A stretch of DNA of 64,000 nt from Lentzea californiensis (GCF_024648825.1 NZ_JANBBE010000001.1:682001-746000), one strand, 5' to 3'; numbered from the stretch's first letter, positions 46,496 through 55,680 are shown. Numbers and translations: made by a program. The notes: a model not told the origin generated them from the letters alone.

Positions 46496-47356
46496 GTGAC
46501 GAGCATGGACGTCACGGGCAAGGTGGTACTGATCACCGGCGCGGCCAGGGGCATCGGCGCCGAGGTGGCGAGGCAACTGGCCGGGCGCGGAGCACGTCTC
46601 GCGCTCGTCGGGCTGGAGAAAGCCCAGCTCGAAGAGGTCGCGCGGGAGACCGGCGGCAAGGCGTGGGAAGCCGATGTCACCGACTGGGACGTGCTCGACC
46701 GCGTCATGAACGAGGTCGCGGCTCACTTCGGCGGCATCGACGTCGTGGTGGCGAACGCGGGCATCGCGGCCACCGGGTTCGTGCGCTCGATGGACCCGAA
46801 GGCGTTCGAGCGCGTCATCGAGGTCAACCTGCTCGGTGTCTGGCGCACGGTCCGCACGGCGCTGCCGCACCTGATCAAGAGCCGCGGCTACTGCCTGGTC
46901 GTCTCGTCGCTCGCCGCGATCGTCCACATCCCCGGCAACGCGGCCTACTCGGCGGCGAAGGCGGGCTGCGAGGCGTTCGCGGACAGCCTGCGGGCCGAGG
47001 TCAGGCACCTGGGCGTGGACGTCGGCACCGCGTACTTCTCGTGGATCTCCACGGACATGGTCAACAGCGCCGACGAGCACCCGGTCTTCGGCAAGCTGCG
47101 CCAGGGCATGCCGGGGCTCGCGAGCAAGAAGTACCCCGTGCGCAACGTCGGCAGGGCCGTGGTCAAGGGCATCGAAAAGCGGTCGAAGGCGGTCCACGTC
47201 CCTGGCTGGGTCGGCGCTCTGAAGTACTTCCGCGCGTTCACGCCGGTGGTCGTGGACCGCCAGGCGGTCGCGGAGGTGGCCGACGCCGACCGGCAGATGG
47301 CCGCGAGCGACACGTCAGGCCTGGTCGGGCCGGGTGGGCAGGCTGCCAGTCGTTGA
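46496..47356 (+). CDS. Short-chain dehydrogenase/reductase
   Basis: The 286-aa classical SDR has TGxxxGxG in LITGAARGIGAEVARQL, NAGIA, the catalytic Ser in VVSSLAA and YSAAK (AAYSAAKAGCEAFADSLRAE). A C-terminal extension of about 90 residues (FRAFTPVVVDRQAVAEVADA) is often seen in actinobacterial members. Substrate unknown. The GTG is used; ATG 46505 is possible. Confidence 0.92.
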   Translation: MTSMDVTGKVVLITGAARGIGAEVARQLAGRGARLALVGLEKAQLEEVARETGGKAWEADVTDWDVLDRVMNEVAAHFGGIDVVVANAGIAATGFVRSMDPKAFERVIEVNLLGVWRTVRTALPHLIKSRGYCLVVSSLAAIVHIPGNAAYSAAKAGCEAFADSLRAEVRHLGVDVGTAYFSWISTDMVNSADEHPVFGKLRQGMPGLASKKYPVRNVGRAVVKGIEKRSKAVHVPGWVGALKYFRAFTPVVVDRQAVAEVADADRQMAASDTSGLVGPGGQAASR

Positions 47357-47358
47357 TC

Positions 47359-47396
47359 GCGAGTTCGTGCCGGCCGGACGACCGGCACGAACTCGC
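47359..47396. terminator. Perfect hairpin between convergent genes
   Basis: GCGAGTTCGTGCCGG (47359-47373) and its exact reverse complement (47382-47396) flank an 8-nt loop. The hairpin fills the 44-nt gap between the SDR and YciI stops. It probably terminates both transcripts. Confidence 0.78.
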
Positions 47397-47400
47397 CATG

Positions 47401-47679
47401 TCACGCGATCCAGGGGCCCATCAGCGGGTTCCACTCGCGGATCGTCCACTCCGCGACGTTCGCGGGCGTGTACGGGTCGGCGGCGATGATCTCCTTCAGC
47501 GAGGCTTCGTCCGCGGCCTCGTAGATGATCAACGCGCCGGCGTCGTCCGCGTATGGACCTGACGCGAGGATCACGCCCTTCTCGGCGAGGGAGGCGATGT
47601 ACTCGCGGTGCTCGGGGCGCACCGCGAGGCGCTTCTCGCGATCGGGACCGAACACCAATTCGACTGCAAAGCGGGCCAT
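47401..47679 (-). CDS. YciI family protein
   Basis: The 92-aa protein has the YciI-like ferredoxin fold pattern: RFAVELVFGPDREKRLAVRP, then EHREYIASLAEKGVILASGP and YADDAGALIIYEAADEASLK, with the His-Asp region (PEHREY) found in the family. Some YciI-like proteins are enzymes; many are unknown. It stands alone, divergent from the sigma gene at 47720. Confidence 0.9.
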   Translation of the reverse strand: MARFAVELVFGPDREKRLAVRPEHREYIASLAEKGVILASGPYADDAGALIIYEAADEASLKEIIAADPYTPANVAEWTIREWNPLMGPWIA

Positions 47680-47719
47680 GCCTCCACCGTAGTGAAGCTG
47701 ACCGGTACCGTCCTACCTT

Positions 47720-48283
47720 GTGGTTGGCGAAGAAACACCGCGCACCGTGCAGGACACCCTGACCAACCTGCGAATCAAGGACGGCGTCGCAGGACCTCCC
47801 ACAGGGCCCCTCACGCTCGAAGACCTGTACAAGCAGCACCGCATGCGCCTGGTCAGGCTCGCGCTGCTGCTGGTCGACGAGCCGTCGACGGCCGAGGACG
47901 TGGTCCAGGAGGCCTTCACCGGCCTGCACCGCAACTGGAAGGGTCTGCGCGACTCCCAGGCGGCGGTCGGATACCTCCGCACGGCCGTGGTCAACGGCTC
48001 CCGCAGCGTGCTGCGCCGGCGCAAGACGGCCCGCGACTACACGCCGCCGCACGTGGCGAACGCACGTTCGGCCGAGTCGCTCGCGATGCTGACCGCGGAG
48101 CACCAGGCCGTGGTCAAGGCGTTGCAGCAGCTCCCGCCGCGCCAGCGCGAGGTGCTCGTGCTGCGGTACTACGGCGACCTGTCCGAGGCGGAGATCGCCG
48201 AAGCCACGGGCATCTCGAAGGGCACCGTGAAGTCGACGGCTTCCCGTGCGCTGGACGCCCTCCAGAAGATCATGGCGGGCTGA
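47720..48283 (+). CDS. Third SigE-family sigma-70 factor
   Basis: The 187-aa protein has region 2 (LALLLVDEPSTAEDVVQEAF, then TGLHRNWKGL) and region 4 (QREVLVLRYYGDLSEAEIAE, then ATGISKGTVKSTASRALDAL). It differs from the pair at 11-14 kb by lacking the CGDWH wording and having an N-terminal extension of about 30 residues. No membrane partner is adjacent. The start is GTG 47720, with no clear ribosome binding site, so it may be leaderless or start further in. Confidence 0.87.
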   Translation: MVGEETPRTVQDTLTNLRIKDGVAGPPTGPLTLEDLYKQHRMRLVRLALLLVDEPSTAEDVVQEAFTGLHRNWKGLRDSQAAVGYLRTAVVNGSRSVLRRRKTARDYTPPHVANARSAESLAMLTAEHQAVVKALQQLPPRQREVLVLRYYGDLSEAEIAEATGISKGTVKSTASRALDALQKIMAG

Positions 48284-48380
48284 GCCCACCAGGCAACAAA
48301 CTTCACCGTTTCCCCAGCTGAGACCGCTTTGCCCGATGTGGGCGGTTTCAGCCAGTAAGACCACGCGCCCAAATCGGTAC

Positions 48381-48394
48381 TTGGTATAGACCAA
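48381..48394. promoter_or_regulatory. DasR-like operator (dre) upstream of nagK-nagA
   Basis: TTGGTATAGACCAA lies 31 nt before the kinase GTG. It matches the TGGTCTAGACCA core of DasR sites at all but one position and is nearly palindromic (TTGGT/ACCAA). DasR is the GntR-type repressor of N-acetylglucosamine genes in Streptomyces and relatives. The genes downstream are nagK-like and nagA, exactly the expected regulon. Confidence 0.8.
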
Positions 48395-48424
48395 TAGGCC
48401 TTCCATGCCGCAGGATCAGTTCCC

Positions 48425-49333
48425 GTGGCACGCAGACACGTGGTCGCCGTTGACATCGGTGGCACCGAAACCAAGGCGGCGCTCGTCGCCGGTACGTCCG
48501 AGTCGGTGGCGGCGGAGAAGCACGCGCGCCGGGCGACTCCCGGTGAGCTGGCGCCCCTCCTCGACGTCATCGCCGAACTCGTCGACGAGCTCGGCAACGC
48601 CTCCGAGCACGAGATCGACGCCGTGGGGATCGTGGCGCCGGGCATCGTGGACGAGGCCAACGGCATCGGCGTGTACACGACGAACCTGCCGTGGAGCCAG
48701 TTCCCGTTCAGCGCGGTCATGACCGAACGGCTCGGCGTCCCCGTCGCGTTCGGCCACGACGTGCGCGCCGCGGGCCTGGCCGAATGCCGCATGGGTGCCG
48801 CCAGGGACCTGCGCAACGCGGTGATCATGCCGATCGGCACCGGGATCGCCGGCGCGCTGCTGCTCGACGGCAGGATCTACAGCGGCGAGGGCTTCGCCGG
48901 TGAGATCGGACATGTCGACGTCGGCCATGGCGTGCCGTGCGCCTGTGGCCAGATCGGCTGCGTGGAGACGGTGGCGTCCTCCGCGGCGATCGCCCGCCGG
49001 TACACCGCACGTACCGGCACCCCCGTCAAGGGAGCCGCTGAGGTCGCACTCAGGGTGAGGGACGGGGAACAGGACGCCGTCGCCGTGTGGCACGAGGCCG
49101 TGGACGCGCTCGCCAGGGGGATCCTGGTGCTGGCGACGCTGCTCGGTCCGGAGGCCGTTGTGCTCGGCGGTGGGCTCGCACTGGCAGGAGACCTGCTGGT
49201 GGATCCCTTGCGGGAAAGGCTGGACGGCCTGATCGCCTTCCAGCGCCGACCGGAGCTTCGGCTCGCGGCGCTCGGCGACGAGGCAGGCTTCCTCGGCGCG
49301 GCGCTGCTGGCCATCGACACGCTGGAGGCGTGA
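48425..49333 (+). CDS. ROK-family sugar kinase, probable N-acetylglucosamine kinase
   Basis: The 302-aa protein has the phosphate motif VAVDIGGTETKAAL, the ROK block GIVAPGIVDE, the catalytic Asp in AFGHDVRAAGLAE, PIGTGIAGALLLDG, and the zinc motif GHGVPCACGQIGCVE. It should phosphorylate GlcNAc (or glucose) at O6, giving the substrate for NagA. The TGA of this gene overlaps the nagA ATG. The role rests on the nagA partner and the DasR-like site. Confidence 0.88.
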   Translation: MARRHVVAVDIGGTETKAALVAGTSESVAAEKHARRATPGELAPLLDVIAELVDELGNASEHEIDAVGIVAPGIVDEANGIGVYTTNLPWSQFPFSAVMTERLGVPVAFGHDVRAAGLAECRMGAARDLRNAVIMPIGTGIAGALLLDGRIYSGEGFAGEIGHVDVGHGVPCACGQIGCVETVASSAAIARRYTARTGTPVKGAAEVALRVRDGEQDAVAVWHEAVDALARGILVLATLLGPEAVVLGGGLALAGDLLVDPLRERLDGLIAFQRRPELRLAALGDEAGFLGAALLAIDTLEA

Positions 49334-50484
49334 TGAGCACGTGGGGTGGACCAGTTGACGTGATCCTGACCGGTGGTCGGGTCGTCACGCCTGGTGGAGT
49401 GCTCGAGAACGGGTGGGTGAGCGTCCGAGACGGCAGGATCGCCGCGGTCGGTGAGGGTGTGGCACCCGACGGCCCGGTGAACGACGTCAGCGGTTGCACG
49501 ATCGTGCCCGGGTTCGTGGACATCCACTGCCACGGCGGTGGCGGTGACGCGTTCACCAGCCCCGATCCGGCGAAGGTCCGCAGGGCCGCGTCGGCGCATC
49601 GCAAGCACGGCACCACGACGTTGCTGGCCTCGCTGGTCTCACGTCCGGTGCCGGAACTGGCCGACCAGGTGTCCGCGCTGGCCGAGCTGACCCAGGAGGG
49701 CGTGGTCGCGGGCATCCACCTGGAGGGCCCGTTCCTGTCCGCCGCCCGCTGCGGCGCGCACGACCCGGCGATCCTGTGCCCGCCGGAGCAGACCTCGGTG
49801 ACGAAGCTGCTCGACGCGGGCAAGGGCACCGTCCGCATGATCACGATCGCGCCCGAGCTGGAGGGCGCGGTCCAGGCCGTGCGCCAGCTCGTGGACAACA
49901 ACGTCCTCGCCGCCATCGGCCATACCGACGCGACCGAGGCGCAGGTCAGGCCCGCCGTCGACGCCGGCGCCTCGGTGGCGACGCACCTGTTCAACGGCAT
50001 GCGCCCGCTGCACCACCGCGAGCCCGGCCCGATCGGCGCGCTGCTGGACGACGACCGCGTGACCGTCGAGCTCATCTGCGACCTGGTGCACCTGCACCCG
50101 ACCGCGGTCCGCCTCGCCGCACGGCACGCGGGCCGCAAGCGCACGATCCTGATCACCGACGCCATCGCGGCCGCCGGTGTCGGTGACGGCGTGTACGACG
50201 TCGGCGGCCTCGAGGTGCGCGTCGTCGACGGGGTGCCGACGCTGGCCGGCGGCGCCGCGCTGGCCGGCAGCACGCTCACCATGGACGTGGCGTTCCGCAA
50301 CGCCGTCAACTCGTGCGGGCTGACGCTCATGGAGGCCGTGTACGCGACGTCGACCCGTGGCGCCGAGCTCCTCGGCCTCGACACAGGAAAGCTTCAGCCG
50401 GGTTGTGCGGCGGACATCGTCGTCCTGGATGCAGAATTGAAGCCGAGGGACGTGATGGTCAGGGGCGAGTGGGTCAAGGACTAG
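49333..50484 (+). CDS. nagA: N-acetylglucosamine-6-phosphate deacetylase
   Basis: NagA removes acetate from GlcNAc-6-phosphate in amino sugar use and wall recycling. The 383-aa amidohydrolase has HCH at FVDIHCHGGG (His65, His67), the glutamate ligand in GIHLEGPFLS, IGHTDAT, THLFNGMRPLHHREPG and the catalytic Asp in ILITDAIAAAG. The start is the ATG that overlaps the kinase stop; a longer upstream frame is antisense-like and ignored. Probably repressed through the operator at 48381. Confidence 0.96.
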   Translation: MSTWGGPVDVILTGGRVVTPGGVLENGWVSVRDGRIAAVGEGVAPDGPVNDVSGCTIVPGFVDIHCHGGGGDAFTSPDPAKVRRAASAHRKHGTTTLLASLVSRPVPELADQVSALAELTQEGVVAGIHLEGPFLSAARCGAHDPAILCPPEQTSVTKLLDAGKGTVRMITIAPELEGAVQAVRQLVDNNVLAAIGHTDATEAQVRPAVDAGASVATHLFNGMRPLHHREPGPIGALLDDDRVTVELICDLVHLHPTAVRLAARHAGRKRTILITDAIAAAGVGDGVYDVGGLEVRVVDGVPTLAGGAALAGSTLTMDVAFRNAVNSCGLTLMEAVYATSTRGAELLGLDTGKLQPGCAADIVVLDAELKPRDVMVRGEWVKD

Positions 50485-50488
50485 GTGC

Positions 50489-50683
50489 ATGGCGGACGAT
50501 CCGGAACGACTGGTGACCGACGCGTTGCGAGCGCAGGCGACCAGCACGAATGCCGGATTTGTCGCGCATGCCCCAATCACTGACGAACCCCGCTCGCCGA
50601 TGCCGGTGTGGTGGATCCTGGGTCTCGCGTTGTTGTTGGGCCTGGCAGCGGGCGCGGTGGCCGCAGTGATCACCCTGAGCTGA
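50489..50683 (+). CDS. Small single-pass membrane protein
   Basis: The 64-aa protein has a polar N-terminal half (MADDPERLVTDALRAQATST) and one C-terminal helix (VWWILGLALLLGLAAGAVAA). It starts 4 nt after nagA on the same strand and ends 17 nt before DedA, so it is probably part of that transcript. The tail-anchored topology is clear; the function is not known. Confidence 0.7.
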   Translation: MADDPERLVTDALRAQATSTNAGFVAHAPITDEPRSPMPVWWILGLALLLGLAAGAVAAVITLS

Positions 50684-50700
50684 CCTGTACCGTTGTCGCC

Positions 50701-51423
50701 GTGACGATTGCATTGGGCCCTGACTGGCTGGACCCGGTAAACCTGCTGAGCGGCTTCGGCCCGTACATGCTCATCGGGTTGTGCCTCATCATCTTCGCGG
50801 AGTGCGGGCTCCTCGTCGGTTTCTTCCTGCCCGGCGACTCGCTGCTGTTCACAGCGGGTCTCTTCGTCGCGGCGGGCACCATCGACACCCCGCTCTGGCT
50901 CGTCTGCGTGCTGCTGACGGTGTGCGCGTTCGTCGGCAACGTCGTCGGCTACTACATCGGCCAGAAGGCCGGTCCCGCGCTGTTCAGCAAGCCCGAGTCG
51001 AAGATCTTCAAGAAGGAGTACGTCGACAAGACGCAGGAGTTCTTCGACAAGTACGGCGCTCGCGCCATCGTCATGGCCAGGTTCGTGCCGATCGTCCGCA
51101 CGTTCATCACGGCCATGGCCGGCGTCGGCAAGATGGACCCGAAGAAGTACTTCACGTACTCCGCGATCGGCGGCGTCGCGTGGGCCGCGGGCCTGACGGT
51201 CCTGGGCTACTTCCTCGGCCAGGTCTCCTTCATCAAGGAGAACCTCTCGGTCACGCTGCTCGCCATCGTCTTCCTGTCGATCGTGCCGATCATCATCGAG
51301 GTGATCAAGGCGCGCAAGGAGAAGAAGTCGCTCCTGCAGGAAGAGGCGGACGACATCACCCAGGTCATGCAGGCAACGCTGCAGGACGACTCGACGCAGA
51401 TCATCCCCCGCGTGGAGCGCTGA
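50701..51423 (+). CDS. DedA family membrane protein
   Basis: DedA proteins are envelope lipid transporters (undecaprenyl phosphate or phospholipid flipping in recent work). The 240-aa protein has the signature ECGLLVGFFLPGDSLLFTAG, VGNVVGYYIGQKAG, and VMARFVPIVRTFITAMAGVG. A charged cytosolic tail (KARKEKKSLLQEEADDITQV) follows the last helix. GTG 50701 is used. The next DedA paralogue is at 54588. Confidence 0.92.
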   Translation: MTIALGPDWLDPVNLLSGFGPYMLIGLCLIIFAECGLLVGFFLPGDSLLFTAGLFVAAGTIDTPLWLVCVLLTVCAFVGNVVGYYIGQKAGPALFSKPESKIFKKEYVDKTQEFFDKYGARAIVMARFVPIVRTFITAMAGVGKMDPKKYFTYSAIGGVAWAAGLTVLGYFLGQVSFIKENLSVTLLAIVFLSIVPIIIEVIKARKEKKSLLQEEADDITQVMQATLQDDSTQIIPRVER

Positions 51424-51447
51424 CCCGCCGGAAGACCGGACACCGCG

Positions 51448-51478
51448 AGGCCCGCCTGTTCCGACAGGCGGGCCTTTT
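51448..51478 (+). terminator. Intrinsic terminator after dedA
   Basis: AGGCCCGCCTG (51448-51458) pairs with CAGGCGGGCCT (51465-51475) around a 6-nt loop, followed by TTTT. It lies 25 nt beyond the DedA stop and ends the nagK-nagA-dedA run. The rest of 51479-51637 shows no gene. Confidence 0.88.
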
Positions 51479-51637
51479 GCTTGCTCGTGGCGCGACCCGG
51501 AACGTTGGCGAGGTGATCCACGCTCAGCAGGGCACCACGATGCACCCGTCTGACCGCGAATTCCCCCGGCAACGTTCCGGGCCACACCACTGAAACGATT
51601 TGAGTCTCACGCAACGTCAAGGTGTTGGTTGAACGGC

Positions 51638-53065
51638 ATGACTGACACCACTCGACGTGAAGTGCTGGGATGGCTGGCCGGGCTCGGCGCGGCAGCGGGT
51701 GCGGGCCTGCTGCCGGGCCGGGCACAGGCATCGGTGGGCATCACGGCGTTGCGCGACGTGACGCTCATCGACTCGTCCGGCGTCCGGCGTGGCGCGACCA
51801 TCGTGCTGGCGGACAACGAGGTTCTCGCCGTCGGCTCGTGCGACCTGCCGTTGCCGCGTGGTGCCACGGTGCTCGGCCTCGCCGGCAAGTTCGTCATCCC
51901 CGGTCTGTGGGACATGCACGTGCACGGCGCGTTCCTGGACCGGATCACGTTGCCGCTGTGCCTGGTCAACGGCGTGACGGGGATCCGTGAGATGTGGGGC
52001 TTCCCGCCGATCTACGAGCTGCGCGAACGGATCGAGCGCGGCGAGGTGTTCGGCCCCCGGCTGGTCGTCGGCAGCACGATCATCGACGGACCGCACTCGA
52101 CGCTGCCCGGCGCGTTGATCGTCAGCACGCCGGAGGAGGGCCGGCAGGCCGTGCGGGACGCCAAGGGCGCGGACTTCGTGAAGGTCTACTCGTACCTGGA
52201 CCGCCCGACGCTCGAGGCCATCGCCGACGAGTGTTCCCGGCAGTCCACCACGTTCGCCGGGCACTGCTCGAACCACGTGCCGCTGGGCGACGCGAGTGAC
52301 CTGGGGCAGCGCACTTTCGAGCACATGTACGGCCTGCCGCTCGCCACCAGCACGCGGGAAACCCAGCTGCGCCAGGCGATCGCGGACCTGCCGCTCGACC
52401 CGGCGGACCCGTTCGCGTGGTTCAAGCAGGTGCTGGAGTTCGAACGGCAGGCAACTCTCTCGCACAGCCGCAGCAAGGCCCTGCGGCTGGCGAAGCGCTT
52501 GCAGCGCAACAACTCCGCGTTGTGCCCGACGATGGTCGCGATGCGGGTGTACGCGAGCCCCGCGGACCGGTTCGCGAACGACCCGCGGATGAAGTACATG
52601 CCGGCGTTCTACCGGGACCTGTGGCGCGACAGCCTGACGCGCTGGGTTCCGGTGACACCGCAGGAGATCCGGCAGCAGGCCGAGTTCTTCCGGCGCCGCC
52701 AGGAGCTGGTCGCCGAGATGCACGCGCACGGCGTCGAGATCCTGCTCGGCACGGACGCGGGCAACCCGTACTCGTTCTCCGGCTTCTCCGTGCACGACGA
52801 ACTGGAGCTGCTGGTCGAGGCGGGCCTGTCACCGAAGGCGGCGTTGAAGGCCGGCACGCGGGGCGCCGCGATCAAGCCCGGCTCGGAGGCGAACCTCGTG
52901 GTGCTCGACGGCAATCCGGTCGAGGACATCCGCAACACGCAACGGATCCACACCGTGCTGACGCGGGGCCGGGTGCTCGGTCCGGACGCCCGGCGGCAGA
53001 TGCTCGCCGAGGTGGAGAAGGCAGCTCAGGAGCCGTTTCCCACTGTTCAGCGGACGTGCTGCTAG
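51638..53065 (+). CDS. Tat-exported amidohydrolase
   Basis: The 475-aa protein starts with a twin-arginine signal (TTRREVLGWLAGLGAAAGAG). The amidohydrolase domain has the metal HxH in LWDMHVHGAF, the carbamylated-Lys region FVKVYSY, AGHCSNHVPLG and the catalytic Asp in LLGTDAGNPYSF. The fold matches imidazolonepropionase/prolidase-like secreted amidohydrolases; the substrate is unknown. It overlaps the convergent FAD oxidase by 4 nt. Confidence 0.9.
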   Translation: MTDTTRREVLGWLAGLGAAAGAGLLPGRAQASVGITALRDVTLIDSSGVRRGATIVLADNEVLAVGSCDLPLPRGATVLGLAGKFVIPGLWDMHVHGAFLDRITLPLCLVNGVTGIREMWGFPPIYELRERIERGEVFGPRLVVGSTIIDGPHSTLPGALIVSTPEEGRQAVRDAKGADFVKVYSYLDRPTLEAIADECSRQSTTFAGHCSNHVPLGDASDLGQRTFEHMYGLPLATSTRETQLRQAIADLPLDPADPFAWFKQVLEFERQATLSHSRSKALRLAKRLQRNNSALCPTMVAMRVYASPADRFANDPRMKYMPAFYRDLWRDSLTRWVPVTPQEIRQQAEFFRRRQELVAEMHAHGVEILLGTDAGNPYSFSGFSVHDELELLVEAGLSPKAALKAGTRGAAIKPGSEANLVVLDGNPVEDIRNTQRIHTVLTRGRVLGPDARRQMLAEVEKAAQEPFPTVQRTCC

Positions 53066-54432
53066 AACATCGAGCCGGGGTTGAACAGGTTGTCCGGGTC
53101 CAGCGCGCGTTTGATCTCGCGGTGGACCCGGAGGCCGACCGGCCCGATCTCCTTCGCCAGCCACTCGCGCTTGATCTTGCCGATGCCGTGTTCGCCGGTC
53201 ACCGTGCCGCCCAGTGCGAGCCCCACCGCGAGGATGTCGTCGAAAGCCTTCTGGGCGCGGGCGAACTGGTCGGCGTCGGCAGGGTCGTAGACGATCGTCG
53301 GGTGCATGTTGCCGTCGCCCGCGTGGCCGACGACGGCGATCTTGAGGTCGACCTCCCTGGAGATGTCCTCACAGCCCTGGATGAGCTCGGCGATGCGGGT
53401 GCGGGGCACGCACACGTCGTCCGTCAGCCACGAGCCGTAGATCTCCAGAGCGGTCAGCACGGCACGGCGCGCGGTCAGCAGGTCGCGGCCCTCGTTGACG
53501 TCGTGGGTCGCGTAGACGAGATCGGCCTCCAAGCAGATCTCCTCGATCTTCCGCAGTTCGTGCCGCGCCTGCTCGCCGCCCGCGTCGGTCTGGCAGATCA
53601 GCAACGCCGCACAGCCCGGACCGGCGCCCAGTTCGGTCTTCAGGTACTGCTCGACGGCCTCGATCGAGGTGCGGTCCATGATCTCCATCAGTGACGGCAC
53701 CAAGCCCTCGCGGACGATCCGGCTGACCGCGGCACCCGCCGTGGCGGTACTGCCGAACGCGGCCACCAGCGTGGCCGGGGCCTGCGGCAGGGGCTTCAGC
53801 GCCAGTGTGGCCTTGGTGATCACGCCGAGCGTGCCCTCGGAACCGACGAAGAGCTTGGTGAGGTCGTAGCCCGCCACGCCCTTGACCGTGCGGCGGCCCG
53901 TTCGCAACACCTCGCCGTCGGCCAGCACGACCTCCAGGCCGAGCACGGAGTCGGTGGTCACGCCGTACTTCACGCAGCACAGGCCGCCGGCGTTGGTGGA
54001 GAGGTTGCCGCCGATCGTGCACCAGTCGTAGCTGCTCGGGTCCGGCGGGTAGAACAGGCCGTGCTTCTCCACGGCGCCACGTAGATCGAGGTTGATGACG
54101 CCGGGCTCGACGACGGCGAGGCGGTTGTCGGTGTCGATCTCGACGATCGCGTCCATCTTGGTCATGACCAGCACGACGCAGCCCTCGACGGCGTTCGCGG
54201 CACCGGACAGACCGCTGCCCGCGCCACGGGGAACGATCGGGACCCGGTGGCTCGCGCAGGCCCTCACCACGGCCTGGACCTGCTCGGTGTTCAGCGGGAA
54301 CACCACCGCCAGCGGACTGCCGTGTGGCGCCAGCGGCATCATGTCGCGCTGGTAGCTCGCGGTGACGTCGGCGTCGGTCAAGACTCCGGAACCACCCACC
54401 GCGGCGCGGAGTTCAGCGAGCAAGCTCTCCAT
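53062..54432 (-). CDS. FAD-linked oxidase, GlcD/D-lactate dehydrogenase type
   Basis: The 456-aa protein belongs to the VAO/PCMH group. Its FAD-binding domain has PIVPRGAGSGLSGAANAVEG, DPSSYDWCTIGGNLSTNAGG, then LCCVKYGVT and LFVGSEGTLGVIT. The C-terminal substrate domain has AVVGHAGDGNMHPTI and GTVTGEHGIGKIKREWL. This fits 2-hydroxyacid oxidation (glycolate or D-lactate). It is a single gene, so the electron acceptor and exact substrate are unsure. Confidence 0.92.
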   Translation of the reverse strand: MESLLAELRAAVGGSGVLTDADVTASYQRDMMPLAPHGSPLAVVFPLNTEQVQAVVRACASHRVPIVPRGAGSGLSGAANAVEGCVVLVMTKMDAIVEIDTDNRLAVVEPGVINLDLRGAVEKHGLFYPPDPSSYDWCTIGGNLSTNAGGLCCVKYGVTTDSVLGLEVVLADGEVLRTGRRTVKGVAGYDLTKLFVGSEGTLGVITKATLALKPLPQAPATLVAAFGSTATAGAAVSRIVREGLVPSLMEIMDRTSIEAVEQYLKTELGAGPGCAALLICQTDAGGEQARHELRKIEEICLEADLVYATHDVNEGRDLLTARRAVLTALEIYGSWLTDDVCVPRTRIAELIQGCEDISREVDLKIAVVGHAGDGNMHPTIVYDPADADQFARAQKAFDDILAVGLALGGTVTGEHGIGKIKREWLAKEIGPVGLRVHREIKRALDPDNLFNPGSMF

Positions 54433-54587
54433 ACGCCCACGCTAGCCCGATTCGCCTGGTTCACTCGAAGGTGATTCCAACGGAACGGAGTTCACGCAGT
54501 GACCCAGCGTGCTCAACCCAGACTTCGCCGATCCGTCGGCTCGAAGTCGCCGCGACGCCGCCACGGCACGACGTAGGCTGGCTCACC

Positions 54588-55256
54588 GTGGCGCATGCAT
54601 TCGCCTCGCTGGAGACCGCGGGTCCGGTGGCCGTCTGGATCATCGTGCTGAGCTTCATCTTCGTCGAGTGCGCTTTCATCTTCGGACTCTTCCTGCCCGG
54701 TGACTCGCTGCTGTTCGCGGCCGGCGTGGTGCTGGCGACGCACAACAGCGAGTTGTCGGCGTGGCTGCTGTCCCTCGCGGCTCTCATCGTCGCCGTCGTC
54801 GGCAACCAGGTCGGGTACTTCATCGGCCGCGGCACCGGCACGCGCGTGCTCGCCCGCAAGGGCGGCAAGGTGCTGAACCGGCAGAACCTGAAACGCGCGG
54901 GCGACTTCCTCGACCGCCGCGGGTTCTGGGCCGTCGTCCTCGCGCGCTGGATCCCGTGGATCCGCACGCTGGCACCGATGATCGCGGGCGCGGCCAGGAT
55001 GGACCTCAAGCGGTTCACACTGGCCACGACCATCGGTGCCATCGCCTGGGTGCCGACGCTGGTGCTGGCCGGCTACTACGGTGCGGGCATCCTGCAGCAG
55101 CTCCCGTGGCTCGAGACCGCGGCGATCGTCGTCAGCGTCGCGTTCTTCCTGGGCGGCACCGGCTGGGGCATCTGGCGCTACCGCCAGGAGATGGCGAAGC
55201 CGATCGACGAATCCAGTGACGACCTGGAGCACATCAGCCACCCGCGAACGCGCTGA
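54588..55256 (+). CDS. Second DedA family membrane protein
   Basis: The 222-aa protein has the DedA signature VECAFIFGLFLPGDSLLFAA, VVGNQVGYFIGRGTG and VLARWIPWIRTLAPMIAGAA. The C-terminus is cytosolic and charged. GTG 54588 is chosen as the first start giving the family N-terminus. It shares the layout of the paralogue at 50701 but is only moderately alike. It ends 4 nt before the convergent inhibitor gene. Confidence 0.9.
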   Translation: MAHAFASLETAGPVAVWIIVLSFIFVECAFIFGLFLPGDSLLFAAGVVLATHNSELSAWLLSLAALIVAVVGNQVGYFIGRGTGTRVLARKGGKVLNRQNLKRAGDFLDRRGFWAVVLARWIPWIRTLAPMIAGAARMDLKRFTLATTIGAIAWVPTLVLAGYYGAGILQQLPWLETAAIVVSVAFFLGGTGWGIWRYRQEMAKPIDESSDDLEHISHPRTR

Positions 55257-55260
55257 TCCG

Positions 55261-55680
55261 TCAGAGGAACAGGTGTGACGCGTTGTTCAAGAAGGTGATG
55301 CTGAGGCCGTGGCAGGACTCTGCGGGAATCGTGTCGTACGGCCCTTCATGGTAGCTGTTGAAGTACACGCGCACAGCGCGTGACCTGAGGTTGCACGCCT
55401 TCACCGCGTTGTTCTTGATGCACTCGCCATAGCCGGGCAAGCCCGGCGTTTTGAACTCGTAGCACGTCGGCTGCGTCTTGCCGTAGTTGTCGAGCGACGC
55501 CGCGAAGTCCGACAGTGAGGTAACGCTGCTGCCGCCGCCCCAGTACAGGCAGAACTCGTTGTTGTCGCACCTGCCGTCGCGCGCCGCGGCCGAGGCGGCG
55601 GGCGTGGCGACGGCCACGGCCACGGCGGCGAGTGCGCCGGCGACGACCGTCCTGGCGAGTTTCCTCGAGAAGTTGTTCAT
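55261..55680 (-). CDS. Secreted peptidase inhibitor, family I36-like
   Basis: The 139-aa protein has a signal peptide (TVVAGALAAVAVAVATPAAS) and a beta-gamma-crystallin-like domain. CDNNEFCLYWGGG opens the domain and AVRVYFNSYHEG and FLNNASHLFL follow. This is the wording of I36 inhibitors such as SMI from Streptomyces, which block metalloproteases. Cysteines at CDNNEFC, CYEF, CIKN, CNLR and CHGL likely pair. Its target protease is not adjacent. Confidence 0.82.
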   Translation of the reverse strand: MNNFSRKLARTVVAGALAAVAVAVATPAASAAARDGRCDNNEFCLYWGGGSSVTSLSDFAASLDNYGKTQPTCYEFKTPGLPGYGECIKNNAVKACNLRSRAVRVYFNSYHEGPYDTIPAESCHGLSITFLNNASHLFL

